Source: Halohasta litchfieldiae (GTDB taxonomy: Archaea; Halobacteriota; Halobacteria; Halobacteriales; Haloferacaceae). From it: a stretch of 64,000 nt of DNA. The notes beneath the pieces were generated by a model, which made no database searches, had not been told where the DNA came from, and saw nothing but the letters and a program-made list of their open reading frames with translations. Positions 51,997 to 61,722 of this stretch are shown piece after piece (positions within the stretch are counted from its first letter, which is position 1; each line of letters begins with the position of its first letter). The translations under genes were made by a program, and so were the position numbers. Location of the stretch: NCBI RefSeq assembly GCF_002788215.1, contig NZ_CP024845.1, forward strand, positions 1,302,001 through 1,366,000. The letters are read 5' to 3'.

Positions 51997-52329
51997 GGCG
52001 GTACTACTGGCTATCAGGGCATAACTCTACGACCGTCATGTGACGGGTTTTAGGAGTGAAGTGGGGAAATCGGCTCTAGGAACCGTCTCAGACGGGGTGA
52101 TGGGGTACGCAACCGGCTCAAGCCCAACTGACGGCAGTCGAGGGGGAACCGTCTACAGCACCCCCGCATCAATGAGTCTCCACTGTCGCGTGCGATTTCT
52201 AACTCGGAGTACCGTCACATGACGCACTACCGCTTAGGTACCGTTCGTTCGTGAACTCCATATGTTCAAATTATACAGACACTCCGGGCTTGGAGACATA
52301 TGCGGCCGAATTCGGGAGGGCAGTACCGA
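51997..52329. promoter_or_regulatory. 333-bp region with two inverted operator-like sites
   Basis: Sites CCGTCATGTGACGG (52033-52046) and the inverted CCGTCACATGACG (52212-52224) share 13 bases on opposite strands, about 165 bases apart. Both have arms CGTCA/TGACG. The region separates a minus-strand receiver gene from a plus-strand surface protein gene. No small gene was found. A regulator that binds both sites and loops DNA is one possible reading. Confidence 0.5.
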
Positions 52330-55300
52330 ATGAAACGCGGTCGAGGGATTGTTTGGGCTGGGTTAGTCGTCTGTCTGCTGCTCGCTGGGGGTGTCGTCGT
52401 CGGTTCGTTGGCCGTCGGGGCCCAATCTGACACCGCAACTGCACCCGTCACCAACGAGTCAGCGTGGCCGTCGTTCGGGCTGGGACCGGACGGTAACCGA
52501 GCGCTGTCGAACGGCACCGGACCGGTCGAAACAGGTGTCGTCCAGTGGAACTACACCACCGGTGGGATCGTCCATTCGTCGCCAGCGGTCGTCAACGGGA
52601 CACTCTACGTCGGGAGTGACGACAACAAGGTGTACGCCTTCGATACACAGACCAGTAGTGAACAGTGGAATTTCACCACTGGAGGGTCGGTACTCTCGTC
52701 GCCAGCAGTGGCGAACGGAACCGCCTATGTCGGGAGTTACGATAACAGGATCTACGCGTTGAATGCCACCGATGGCACCGAACAGTGGAACTACACCACC
52801 GGTGGTGACGTGTGGTCGTCGCCAGCGGTGGTCAATGGCACCGTCTACGTCGGGAGTGACGACGACACCGTGTACGGTCTCGACGCACAGACCGGCAGCG
52901 AACAGTGGAACTACACCACCGGTGGTGAGGTGCGATCGTCACCAGCAGTGGTGAACGGAACCGTCTATGTCGGGAGTTACGATGGTGAAGTCTACGCGTT
53001 GAATGCCACCGACGGCACTGAACAGTGGAGCTATTCCCGCGGCGGCCCCGGAACTGAGCTATCGTCGCCAGCAGTAGTCAACGGTACCGTCTACATCGGC
53101 GGTGTCGGCGGATCGGTATACGCGTTGAACGCCACTGATGGCACCGAACGGTGGAAGACAGCAACCACTTTTGACGTGCAATCGTCGCCGACGGTGTGGA
53201 ACGACACGGTGTACATTGGAAGCAATGAAGACGTTTATGCGCTGGATACAACCACCGGCACCGAACAGTGGAGCTATCCCACCAACAACAAGGTGTACTC
53301 GACGCCGACAGTCGTCAACGGAACAGTGTACGTCGGGAGTTACGACAACAACGTGTACACGCTTGACGCGGTGAAAGGCACTGAACAGTGGACCTACACC
53401 ACCGGCGGGTTCGTGTTCTCCTCACCGACAGTCGTCGACGGCATTGCCTACTTCGGGAGTGAAGACGGGAACCTGTACGCACTCCACGCCGACGACTCCG
53501 TCCCGATACTCTCGGAATACACTGTCTCGAATCCATCGAATCAGAACATTGCCGTTCGGTTCAATTCGGATAAACTACTCACCAACCTCTCGGCCTCGAT
53601 CAGTGGGACCGAATCGGCCACGCTCTCGACGAGTGATTTCACACCGACGGTCGACACCGATGGCAACGTGACATATGAGGCTATCTACACGGCAGGCAGT
53701 GAGGGTAGCTACACGGCAACGCTCGATACCGCCGCAGACGGTGCAGGCAACGACGCCGCCACCAGTCAGGCAGAGTCTGTGGTCCTAGATGCACCACCGA
53801 CAATCTCAGCGTACGCTGTTTCGAATCCATCGGGCCAGAACGTCACGGTTCGGTTCAACGCAACTGAACAGCTTTCGACGATCTCGGTCTCGATCAGCAA
53901 CGCTGAGTCGGCTACGCTCTCGTCGACCGATTTTACAGAGACGGCCATCACTGGTGGTAACTACACGTATGACGCGAGCTACACCGGAATTAGTGACGGT
54001 ACCTACACCGCAACACTCGATACTGCCGCAGACGCCGCGGGCAACGACGGCGCGACCGGCCAACAGGATTCGGTGATCGTGGATACGACGCCGCCGACGG
54101 CGGCTGCAGGCGAGAACCAAACCGTCGATGAGGACACCACTGTCCAGTTCAACGGCTCGAACACCACTGACAACACTGGAATCGCCAGCTACAACTGGAG
54201 CTTCGGAGATGGGATGAACGCGACGGGCCAGACAGTCACTCACACCTACACCGACTCCGGCGAGTACACCGTGACACTGACGGTCGAAGACGCAGCGGGT
54301 AATCAGGACATCGATACGAGTACCGTCACCGTTGAGTCCAGTAGTAACGGTGGTAGTGGTGGTAACGGTGGTGGCGGTGGCAGTAGTCGATCTACAGACA
54401 CCGGGTCGACGGTGACGGTTGTTCCTGCACAAGAACCAGAATCCTCGGATAGCGACGACTCGTCGACCCGTGGCTCTGAGGCTGCTGACAGTATCGACAG
54501 CCAATCAGTGGCTGTCCGCGGTGTCTCCCGGGGTGAACGAGTCAGCGTCGACTTCACCACACCCGACGAAGACCGCACGGCAACCGATCAAGACGAGTCG
54601 ACCGGCGACTCCGATGGCAGCGATGAGCCGACACCACGACAGGTTCGAAACATTGTCCCCGATGGACTTGACATTCAGTTCGCCGAGGCGGGAGATTATG
54701 AGTTCACCGTCCGGACTCGTGACGCCGACACCAGCGACAGTGCCGAGTCGGAACCGAGCAGGACTGGCGACTCCGGGTCGGCATTCCGATCCGATTTCTC
54801 GACGAACAGCCTCAGCGACGATGGGGTTCGATTTGCGCGTGAGACGCGCCAGCGACCGGTCGGATTCATCGAGGTCGACACAGAGTTCGAAACTGAAGCT
54901 GTCGAGACAGCGACACACCGCTTCCGGGTGCGGAAGAGCTACCTCGAGTCGACCGACGCGTCGGTCGAGAGCGTCAGACTCTACCGTGACGAGATCGCTC
55001 AGTGGCGGGAACTCGACACCCAACAGGTCCGAGAAACCGAGGACTACTATTTCTTCGAGGCCGAGACGCCCGGCTTCTCGGTGTTCGTCATCGGGACGAG
55101 TGCGCCGGTTTTCGAGACAACTGACCAGCAGTTGATCGGGTTCGACGAGTCGACTGGCGGGGTCGAAGCCACCGTCTCGGTCGAAAACATCGGCAGCAAA
55201 GCCGGAACCTATGACGCGGTCCTTTCGGCCGACGGAGAAACCATCGGTACTGCTGAAGCCTCCGTCGACGCCGCCGAGCGCGCTGACGTGACAGTCACCG

Positions 55301-55503
55301 GCACCGTCGAGACGGACGACCCGGTGACGCTCAGGCTGGCCGGGCAGTCGCTCGGCGACGTCACACGCACCAAACCAACACCGGTGCCGACCGACCCAGA
55401 GCAGTCCGGACTCCGTCTCGTCGGCGTCCTCCTGGGCGTGGCCGTTGTCGTGATCGGTGGGCTGTTGTGGAGTCGACGGAAGAACGGCGAAGAAACCCAA
55501 TAG
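52330..55503 (+). CDS. Large PQQ-type beta-propeller surface protein with PKD domain
   Basis: The 1057-residue protein has a signal peptide-like start (MKRGRGIVWAGLVVCLLLAG), then eight PQQ-type repeats of about 40 residues (pattern VNGTVYVGSYDNNVYALNAT...TEQW), giving an 8-bladed propeller. Two related beta domains (TVSNPSNQNIAVRFNSDKLL and YAVSNPSGQNVTVRFNATEQ), a PKD domain (SYNWSFGDGMNATGQTVTHT) and a Ser/Gly linker follow. Next come a PGF-pre-PGF-like domain, a CARDB-like domain and a C-terminal membrane helix (LLGVAVVVIGGLLWSRRKNG). Many N-x-T/S sites predict glycosylation. Repeats 2 and 4 are almost identical at DNA level. The start is taken at ATG 52330; the frame is open from 52300. 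It is a surface or adhesion protein. Confidence 0.88.
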   Translation: MKRGRGIVWAGLVVCLLLAGGVVVGSLAVGAQSDTATAPVTNESAWPSFGLGPDGNRALSNGTGPVETGVVQWNYTTGGIVHSSPAVVNGTLYVGSDDNKVYAFDTQTSSEQWNFTTGGSVLSSPAVANGTAYVGSYDNRIYALNATDGTEQWNYTTGGDVWSSPAVVNGTVYVGSDDDTVYGLDAQTGSEQWNYTTGGEVRSSPAVVNGTVYVGSYDGEVYALNATDGTEQWSYSRGGPGTELSSPAVVNGTVYIGGVGGSVYALNATDGTERWKTATTFDVQSSPTVWNDTVYIGSNEDVYALDTTTGTEQWSYPTNNKVYSTPTVVNGTVYVGSYDNNVYTLDAVKGTEQWTYTTGGFVFSSPTVVDGIAYFGSEDGNLYALHADDSVPILSEYTVSNPSNQNIAVRFNSDKLLTNLSASISGTESATLSTSDFTPTVDTDGNVTYEAIYTAGSEGSYTATLDTAADGAGNDAATSQAESVVLDAPPTISAYAVSNPSGQNVTVRFNATEQLSTISVSISNAESATLSSTDFTETAITGGNYTYDASYTGISDGTYTATLDTAADAAGNDGATGQQDSVIVDTTPPTAAAGENQTVDEDTTVQFNGSNTTDNTGIASYNWSFGDGMNATGQTVTHTYTDSGEYTVTLTVEDAAGNQDIDTSTVTVESSSNGGSGGNGGGGGSSRSTDTGSTVTVVPAQEPESSDSDDSSTRGSEAADSIDSQSVAVRGVSRGERVSVDFTTPDEDRTATDQDESTGDSDGSDEPTPRQVRNIVPDGLDIQFAEAGDYEFTVRTRDADTSDSAESEPSRTGDSGSAFRSDFSTNSLSDDGVRFARETRQRPVGFIEVDTEFETEAVETATHRFRVRKSYLESTDASVESVRLYRDEIAQWRELDTQQVRETEDYYFFEAETPGFSVFVIGTSAPVFETTDQQLIGFDESTGGVEATVSVENIGSKAGTYDAVLSADGETIGTAEASVDAAERADVTVTGTVETDDPVTLRLAGQSLGDVTRTKPTPVPTDPEQSGLRLVGVLLGVAVVVIGGLLWSRRKNGEETQ

Positions 55504-55553
55504 AGAGAAATCATCCGGTATCCAAGAGCCACCCGCAACTACGGGTCGACGCC

Positions 55554-57710
55554 TCAGTCGACGTCTGGCTTGGCGACCGGGAGACAGACCGTGATGGCAA
55601 CTCCCCCAAGCGTCTCAGCGTCGCTGATCGTGACACGACCACCGTACTGCTCGATGAGCGTGTCAACGAGATATAAGCCAAACCCGGTGCCGTCACTGCC
55701 GGGCAGCGTCTTGCCCTCGGTGAACACCGACTCGCGGTCGGCTTCCGGGATACCCGGACCGTTGTCGGCGACAGTTATACATGCCATTTCGTCTTGGACT
55801 GCCCCCGAGACGACGACCTCGGGGGCGTCGGTGTCGTTGTGGGCGATGGCATTGGTTAGGAGGTTGCGGAACAGCGCGCCGAGCAGTTCGTTGGCCGTCA
55901 CATCGACTGCGGGCACCCCATCGAGGCGGATCGTCACCGCTGGGTCGATCATCGACGCGCTGGCGATCTCGCGGTCGAGCGTCCTCCGTAGGTCGACTGG
56001 AGTAAGCGAGTCGCCCAGCGACGAGATGACCGACATGAGTTCTCGGGCCTGCTGGGTGAGGTCGGTGATCCGGCCGCTGCTGGCGGCAATCTGGGCGGCC
56101 CGCTCGTCAATCTCCGTCTTGGGGTCTGTCTCGGGCGTCGCAGTGCTATCACGAGCAGACTGTCGACCGGCTTCGGGGGTTGGCTGGCCGGACCCGAACT
56201 GTCCGGCCAGCGTCGTGATCAAAAACGCCTCGTTGCGGATGTCGTGGCGGACGAGCTTGTTGAGCAGTTCCAGCCGGTTGTTCTGGTCTTCGAGCCGCCG
56301 CTGGGCCTCCTTGCGGTCGGTGATGTTGGTCTGAATGCCGAGAATACGATCCGGCTGGCCGTCGGCATCGTACTGAACGACACCACGAGCTTGGATCCAG
56401 CGGTGGCCGCCGTCAGGCTGGTCGACCTTGAAATCCGCGCGGTAGGCCTTGCCGGTCTCGACAGCCCGCTCGATGCTGGCCTCGACTGCCTCGAAGTCGG
56501 CCTCGGAGACTTGGTCTGCGAACGCTTCGACCGTGTTGGGGAACTCGCCGGGCATGTAGCCATACAGCCGCTCGGAGGCCGTATCGAAGATCAGCTCCTC
56601 GCTGGTGAGGTCGAACTCCCAGACGCCGGTGTCGGTCTCTTCGAGGGCGAGTTCGAGTCGGGTGTTGAGCGTCGTCAGTCGCTGTTCGCGGCGATGGCGG
56701 GCGGTGACATCTCGGAGCAAAAGCTGGCTGCCGATAGTCGACTCGCCACGAACCAGCTGGCTGAGGGTGACATCGAAGACACCAGCGTCGGTTTCGACGG
56801 TCGCGGACTGTTCGGCTGCCGCTTCGAGATCGAACGGTCTTATAAATACCCCAAGCGCGTCGACGCCGGATCGACCGAGCAGCTCGGTGTTGGGGCTGCC
56901 GAGAAACCGACGTGCAGCGTCGTTGAGGCCCACAATGAGACCATCTCTGTCGAGGGTGACCAGTCCATCGTCGAGCTGTTCGAGCGCGGTTCGACGAGCG
57001 ACCGGCACCGCTGCGAATAGATCATGGCGATGGACTGTGTAACTGAACGCGATTGCCGTTCCAATGTACCCGTATCCCATGTAGTTCGGCGTCGGCTCCG
57101 GACCGAACCCGGTGATGTGTGCAAGGGCCCCAACCGCTGGCAACAGCAACCCTCCGATTAGTGCGAACAGTTGTCGACGATAGCTCCCCTGGGCGTCGCT
57201 GGCAGCTCTGGCGAGCAGGACGATCGATACGATCAAAAACGCGTAGCCGTAGACGACATACAGCCAAAACAGCGGGCCGTAGTCGTTCGAGAGAGTGATA
57301 TAGCCGCCTACCTCGCCGAGGCTCTGTTGGTAATGCAGCCCATGCAGTGGGTTAGTGATCACGCCGACAATGGTAATCACTGGGAGGCTGAACAACGCAG
57401 CGTACTGTCGACGCGAGAGATCATAACCGGTGTACACCAGCACGTATGCCAAAATAAATGCCACTACCGGCCCGTCACCGAAGTAGATGAGTGCGTTCCA
57501 GAACTGCTTGGCTTCTAGTGTTGTGGCCGCCTGCCGAATGGCGAACAACGCAAGCGAGAGCGCGATTGAGGCGACTAACCCGGCTGCAAGCAGTTGGCCC
57601 GGCGCGCGCCGATCCACCTGCTGACGCCAGAGCAGATAGCCCACATTGACCCAGAGGAGTGTCGATCCGAACAGCAGCGGCACAACCCCGGGATGTGCTT
57701 GCCAACCCAT
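55554..57710 (-). CDS. Sensor histidine kinase with 7TM, PAS domains
   Basis: The 718-residue protein has about seven membrane helices in its first 230 residues (LLFGSTLLWVNVGYLLWRQQ and on). A PAS domain around residues 240-330 and a second (ALEETDTGVWEFDLTSEELI, then RADFKVDQPDGGHRWIQARG) follow. Then come the kinase core: H-box LVRHDIRNEAFLITTLAG, N-box LFRNLLTNAIAHND, and ATP-lid GPGIPEADRESVFTEG and GTGFGLYLVDTLI. It autophosphorylates on His. The neighbour upstream is a receiver-PAS-GAF-HTH_10 protein on the same strand, 101 bases away, a likely partner. The gene is intact. Confidence 0.92.
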   Translation of the reverse strand: MGWQAHPGVVPLLFGSTLLWVNVGYLLWRQQVDRRAPGQLLAAGLVASIALSLALFAIRQAATTLEAKQFWNALIYFGDGPVVAFILAYVLVYTGYDLSRRQYAALFSLPVITIVGVITNPLHGLHYQQSLGEVGGYITLSNDYGPLFWLYVVYGYAFLIVSIVLLARAASDAQGSYRRQLFALIGGLLLPAVGALAHITGFGPEPTPNYMGYGYIGTAIAFSYTVHRHDLFAAVPVARRTALEQLDDGLVTLDRDGLIVGLNDAARRFLGSPNTELLGRSGVDALGVFIRPFDLEAAAEQSATVETDAGVFDVTLSQLVRGESTIGSQLLLRDVTARHRREQRLTTLNTRLELALEETDTGVWEFDLTSEELIFDTASERLYGYMPGEFPNTVEAFADQVSEADFEAVEASIERAVETGKAYRADFKVDQPDGGHRWIQARGVVQYDADGQPDRILGIQTNITDRKEAQRRLEDQNNRLELLNKLVRHDIRNEAFLITTLAGQFGSGQPTPEAGRQSARDSTATPETDPKTEIDERAAQIAASSGRITDLTQQARELMSVISSLGDSLTPVDLRRTLDREIASASMIDPAVTIRLDGVPAVDVTANELLGALFRNLLTNAIAHNDTDAPEVVVSGAVQDEMACITVADNGPGIPEADRESVFTEGKTLPGSDGTGFGLYLVDTLIEQYGGRVTISDAETLGGVAITVCLPVAKPDVD

Positions 57711-57811
57711 ACGAAACGACAGGCAAGCCCGATAGAAAACATTTCGATTGTTATATTGACGTAAAAAATAATGTGGTGGTCGATTTCTTGTTCGTGCGCC
57801 GACCGCCTCAG

Positions 57812-59797
57812 TTAGCGGTAGAGGTCGGCAAACAGCTTCTGCTGGCCCGCTCGGAGATGCTGGAGAAACGTCGAATGGGCGACACCGAGAGCCTCGGCGA
57901 TCTCGGTGGCCGAGCTTCTGCGTGGCTGCTCAAAGTAGCCGTGGTGGAACGCCGCCTCTAGGGCGGCGGTCTGCTTGGCAGTAAGCCCACTCATGTCGAC
58001 GATACTCACCGAAGCGGAGTCAGCAACGGAGCGTGTGGTGTCGCCCACCGATAGGACGGCAGTTCCATCGAACACCATTGCCACGTTGTCGACCGTCTCC
58101 CGGACTGAGCTCCGCGCCGGAAGTTCAACGACCAGTTCGGCCCCACTGGTTTCGACGGTGGTCGACCGGACGACTGCACCCTGATTGATCAGGATAGACT
58201 CCGGCGTGGCGGCCTCAACAACGACTTGGAGGCGAGACACAGTTCCCTCAACGATTGTCGTCACCTCACTGACATCGGGGTGCGAATCGAGTGCGGTTCG
58301 GAGTGTCCCAACCATCGACTCGTCGACCGAAAGATACTGTAGAAACTGTCCGTCGGTGTGTCGAAGGGTTCCATGGACAGTGATCGATTCGCCGTCAGTA
58401 AGCCGCTGTTGTCGAACTACATCGAGCAGATAGTACGCGTCGTCGACCACGCGGAGCGTCAACTCGACGGTGTGGTCGGATGCCAGTGCCTGTTCGGTAT
58501 CGACTGTGTGGATCGCGAAGGCGATACTGTCGGCCAACTCACCGAGGAGTCGACGTTCAGTCTCGTCAAACCGACCGGGCTCGGCGTGATAGACTGCAAG
58601 CACACCGTAGGAGATCTCGTTGTATGAAAGTGGGAGTGCTGCACCCGATCGGCAGCCGGATGCGACTGCCTGTTCGAGCCAGTCGGTTGGGAACAGCTCC
58701 TCGAAATCGTCCACGAACCGCGACTCGTCAGCGCGAGCAGCCCAGAGGCTCGGCTCGCTGTCGGCGGTGCCAGTTTCCATCGAGAGATCAATAGCCGTGA
58801 GATACGCCGTCGCGCCGTGTTGTGCGCGCGGTGTGAGCGTGCCGTGTTCCGGAACGCCAATCCATGCCAGTTCGTACCCGTGGTCGACAAGGAGGCCGGT
58901 TACCCCCTGCTCGATGTCGTCTCGAATCCGGGCCGCGACGAGGACGTTTTGCACCGCCCGATTGAGATCGCGTTCCCACCTGAGCTCGCGCTGGCGTTGC
59001 TTGCGGTCGGTTACATCACGGATCGAGAGCATTATGGCCGTCTCGCCGTCGTGACTGATCTGTCGACCAGTGTACTCACAGTGCTGAACTGCCCCGTCGA
59101 CAGTCTGAAGCCGGAGTTCGTCGAGTTGGCCGCCAGCCGACATATCCTGCCAGCGACGAAGGGTGGCTCGAACCTCATCGCGGTCGTCGGGGTGAACGGT
59201 CGCAATAAGGTCCTCTACCGATTCGAACCACGAACGGGGCCGACCAGTGAGATCGATAAGCCGCTGGTTGTAGAAGACGAGTTCGTCGTCCTGTATGATG
59301 AGAATCGCGTCGCTGCTCTGTTCGGTCAGCGACCGGTAGCGACGCTCGCTTTCGGCCATCGCCTGCCGGAGGCGGGCAGCCTCGACCGCCCGGTGGATTT
59401 TGCTGGCAAATACCGAGAGTTGGTCGACTCGCGGGTCCTTGACAACGTAGTCCGAGACGCCCGCATCGATCGCTGCCGAGGCGATATCCTCGCTGCCCTC
59501 GCTTGTGGCGAGAATATAGGGTAGCTCCGGCCGTTCTCGACGAAGCCGCTCTAAGAGTTCGAGGCCGTCGACCTCCGGCATCTGGTAGTCGGCTACGACA
59601 CAGTCGATGTCGAACTCTCCGAGCTGCAACATCGCCTCGTTGGGACTCAGTGCAAGATGGACGGTGATAGATGGATACTCGGCTTCGAGATCACTAGCCA
59701 CGAATCGTGCCCACTGCTCGTTGTCGTCGACGAGCAGGACCGAGACGGGCGTGTTTCCATCATCCAGATGGTGAGGAACAGCGTTTTCACCGACCAT
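57812..59797 (-). CDS. REC-PAS-GAF-HTH_10 (Bat-like) regulator
   Basis: The 661-residue protein starts at ATG 59797 (MVGENAVPHH); a frame start at 59824 adds 9 residues. Order: receiver domain (VLLVDDNEQW, Asp in CVVADYQMPEVDG, Lys in YVVKDPRVD), PAS (YRSLTEQSSDAILIIQDDEL), GAF (RDDIEQGVTGLLVDHGYELA), the Bat-specific beta region, and HTH_10 at the C-terminus (LTAKQTAALEAAFHHGYFEQ, then SATEIAEALGVAHSTFLQHL). Haloarchaeal Bat proteins respond to light, oxygen or redox. It is probably phosphorylated by a kinase such as the one downstream at 55554, which lies on the same strand, 101 bases away. Confidence 0.92.
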   Translation of the reverse strand: MVGENAVPHHLDDGNTPVSVLLVDDNEQWARFVASDLEAEYPSITVHLALSPNEAMLQLGEFDIDCVVADYQMPEVDGLELLERLRRERPELPYILATSEGSEDIASAAIDAGVSDYVVKDPRVDQLSVFASKIHRAVEAARLRQAMAESERRYRSLTEQSSDAILIIQDDELVFYNQRLIDLTGRPRSWFESVEDLIATVHPDDRDEVRATLRRWQDMSAGGQLDELRLQTVDGAVQHCEYTGRQISHDGETAIMLSIRDVTDRKQRQRELRWERDLNRAVQNVLVAARIRDDIEQGVTGLLVDHGYELAWIGVPEHGTLTPRAQHGATAYLTAIDLSMETGTADSEPSLWAARADESRFVDDFEELFPTDWLEQAVASGCRSGAALPLSYNEISYGVLAVYHAEPGRFDETERRLLGELADSIAFAIHTVDTEQALASDHTVELTLRVVDDAYYLLDVVRQQRLTDGESITVHGTLRHTDGQFLQYLSVDESMVGTLRTALDSHPDVSEVTTIVEGTVSRLQVVVEAATPESILINQGAVVRSTTVETSGAELVVELPARSSVRETVDNVAMVFDGTAVLSVGDTTRSVADSASVSIVDMSGLTAKQTAALEAAFHHGYFEQPRRSSATEIAEALGVAHSTFLQHLRAGQQKLFADLYR

Positions 59798-59922
59798 AAT
59801 TATGCAGTTGGAGCGGTCGGCCACGGAGTGGTCATGTACCGATTTTTGGTGAGTCGATTATTAAATATGTCTGTGGTATGTGTATGTTGAATATGAACGC
59901 CAGTGGATACGTCTGACCTATA

Positions 59923-60018
59923 CCTACATATGACGTACTGGGCCAGTACTGTACCGGAAAACAACCCCGTAGATCGGGGCAACTAGCCATTGACCCCACT
60001 CTCTGACTCATATGTAGG
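59923..60018. repeat. 11-bp inverted repeat in the divergent region
   Basis: CCTACATATGA (59923-59933) and its complement TCATATGTAGG (60008-60018) are separated by 74 bases. They lie between the regulator (start 59797) and the small plus-strand gene (60140). They could be operator half-sites or part of an element end. The remaining DNA from 59798 to 60139 holds no gene. Confidence 0.5.
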
Positions 60019-60139
60019 CAGCCGGGCTATCGTAGACGCCTACAGTCTACAGACTATGAATTTCAGTGGGTATGGAGTCTGTGGCGGTGAGCAGCAGAGG
60101 GGCAATCTTAGGACACTTTTTGCGGCAACCGGCTAAGGG

Positions 60140-60298
60140 ATGTTTCTTGTTCTATTTTTTATCGGTCTCGTGGGGATCGTGTACCTGTTTGTGTCGACCG
60201 GTGGCGTCCTCGCGGATACCGACACGGATGGCGATGGGCTGAGCAACGCGACCGAAACAGCACTGGGAACGGACCCAATAGTGGTCGATGAATTCTGA
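60140..60298 (+). CDS. Small membrane protein with thrombospondin type 3-like repeat, 52 aa
   Basis: A short frame from ATG 60140 to TGA 60296-60298 encodes MFLVLFFIGLVGIVYLFVST, one membrane helix or signal anchor. It is followed by DTDTDGDGLSNATETALGTD, the calcium-binding DxDxDGxxD/E pattern of thrombospondin type 3 or dockerin-like repeats. The function is unknown; the protein would bind Ca2+ outside the membrane. It ends 48 bases before the ISH3 element. The frame is too short for chance to be excluded, but the motif is clear. Confidence 0.7.
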   Translation: MFLVLFFIGLVGIVYLFVSTGGVLADTDTDGDGLSNATETALGTDPIVVDEF

Positions 60299-60345
60299 TC
60301 GGTCACTCGATTGAGGTGGGCTAGGTCTACTCACTCACTCACTAG

Positions 60346-61722
60346 CAGTCGATCACATCGAGAACCTCACAACCTCCTCCAGTAGGTGCTGAATCTGTGT
60401 CTGCGGTAGCTGGCTAGTCTTCAGCAAGACGGTGATCGTGAGTTCTACCGGTACCCAGTCGCTGTCGGCGGCGATCAGCCGCCGACGCGACGGTGTTGCC
60501 ACTCACTAACGCTGCCCTAATCCAGGGGCAACTACCGGAAGAACCGGCTGTCGAGCGGTTGGTTCGCTGGAACGGCTCGACGAACTCCGAGTGCTGTCCA
60601 GGCAGCACGGAGTACCATCTCACAGAACTCTGTGAACGGCCACTCCAAGAGGCGGCGCCCCCCGCGGCGGGGCGCCGCCACGTACATCCAGTGGAGATAG
60701 CGCCAAACGTTCTGTAACAACAGGCTCACGACAAACAGCAACAGCCGTAATCCGGCGTCACGAGAGCTCGTAAGAGCGAGACTCTGCCTAGCCAACCGGT
60801 AGGATGATTCGATACCGAACCGCTTGCGGTAGTATTCTCGGGCATCGCGCGGAGTCTCGATAAACGGCGCGTCAGCGGCGTAGCCGTGACGCGCCACCCC
60901 ATTTTCATCGTATCTACCTTGCTGGTAGACGCAATCGATGTACACAGGGAACGTCACCTTCCCAGCTAGCTCGTGCTCGATTACACGGCTCCAACCGCTG
61001 CTGAGTTCGTCTTTGATAGTATCACCCCATTTGACGACCGGTATGACGTAGGCGTAATTGTAGGCGTACAACAACCCTATACAGGTGCTATTGTAGAAAC
61101 CCCGATCAAGGTAGACGGCCTTGACGCCCAGGTCAAGGCCGTCAAGCAGTTCGAAGAACTCACTGAGGACATCACTTGAGGTTTCGCCAGCGACCAGCTG
61201 GCGAACCGCTAGCGTGTATCGTTTGTTGCGCACCCGTGCGTACAGTGTCGCATAGGCGTGAAAGGTCGTCGTTCCACGCTTAGCCAGCGAAGAGTAGAGA
61301 GCTACTGTCTCGTCTTCATCGCCGTAGTAGGGATCGAGGTGGAGGTCGGCGACGACCTCCACCGGTCGATCAGGAAGTGCATCAATGGTTTCCTGTTGGA
61401 GCAGCGTGTCTCCAACTTGCTCGACAGTATCGAGGTCAAACTGATCGGTAAGGTGTCCACGGACGGTATTGGCGTGTGGAGAGTCTTCGGTCGTCTCGCA
61501 GATGTGATTGATCGAGGTCCCGCTGGCGCTGGCGCCAGCGAGGACCTCGTAGAGTTCCTCTGTCGAGACCCTCACACCGTCTGTGAGGTCTATCGGAAGA
61601 TCTTCGTTGAGGCTGTTGACGACAAAATTAAGCAGATGCTCTTCTTCGATCTGGTTGTCTGCTTGGTGAGCTATCACATTACGTCCAAGCAGACACTTCC
61701 TCTAACCCGATGTGATCGACTG
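60346..61722 (-). mobile_element. ISH3-family insertion sequence, 1377 bp, intact
   Basis: The ends are inverted copies: CAGTCGATCACATCG at 60346 and the complement ending at 61722. It carries one transposase gene on the minus strand. Five-base flanks (ACTAG and ACATA) do not match, so the expected 5-bp duplication is missing, which suggests recombination between copies. It separates the small Ca-binding protein gene from a histidine kinase fragment. Remnants of relatives are at 28586, 38791 and 40735. Confidence 0.88.
60532..61677 (-). CDS. ISH3-family transposase
   Basis: The 381-residue DDE transposase starts with GTG 61677 (M-IAHQADNQIEEEHLLNFVV). Catalytic acidic residues are visible in VVADLHLDPYYGDED, in VKAVYLDRGFYN and, for the Glu, in FGIESSYRLARQSL. 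The C-terminal helices (FCEMVLRAAWTALGVRRAVP) match the ISH3 remnants elsewhere in the window. It is intact, so this element may be the active member that generated the other copies. GTG is a usual start for such genes; no Shine-Dalgarno is apparent. Confidence 0.9.
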   Translation of the reverse strand: MIAHQADNQIEEEHLLNFVVNSLNEDLPIDLTDGVRVSTEELYEVLAGASASGTSINHICETTEDSPHANTVRGHLTDQFDLDTVEQVGDTLLQQETIDALPDRPVEVVADLHLDPYYGDEDETVALYSSLAKRGTTTFHAYATLYARVRNKRYTLAVRQLVAGETSSDVLSEFFELLDGLDLGVKAVYLDRGFYNSTCIGLLYAYNYAYVIPVVKWGDTIKDELSSGWSRVIEHELAGKVTFPVYIDCVYQQGRYDENGVARHGYAADAPFIETPRDAREYYRKRFGIESSYRLARQSLALTSSRDAGLRLLLFVVSLLLQNVWRYLHWMYVAAPRRGGRRLLEWPFTEFCEMVLRAAWTALGVRRAVPANQPLDSRFFR

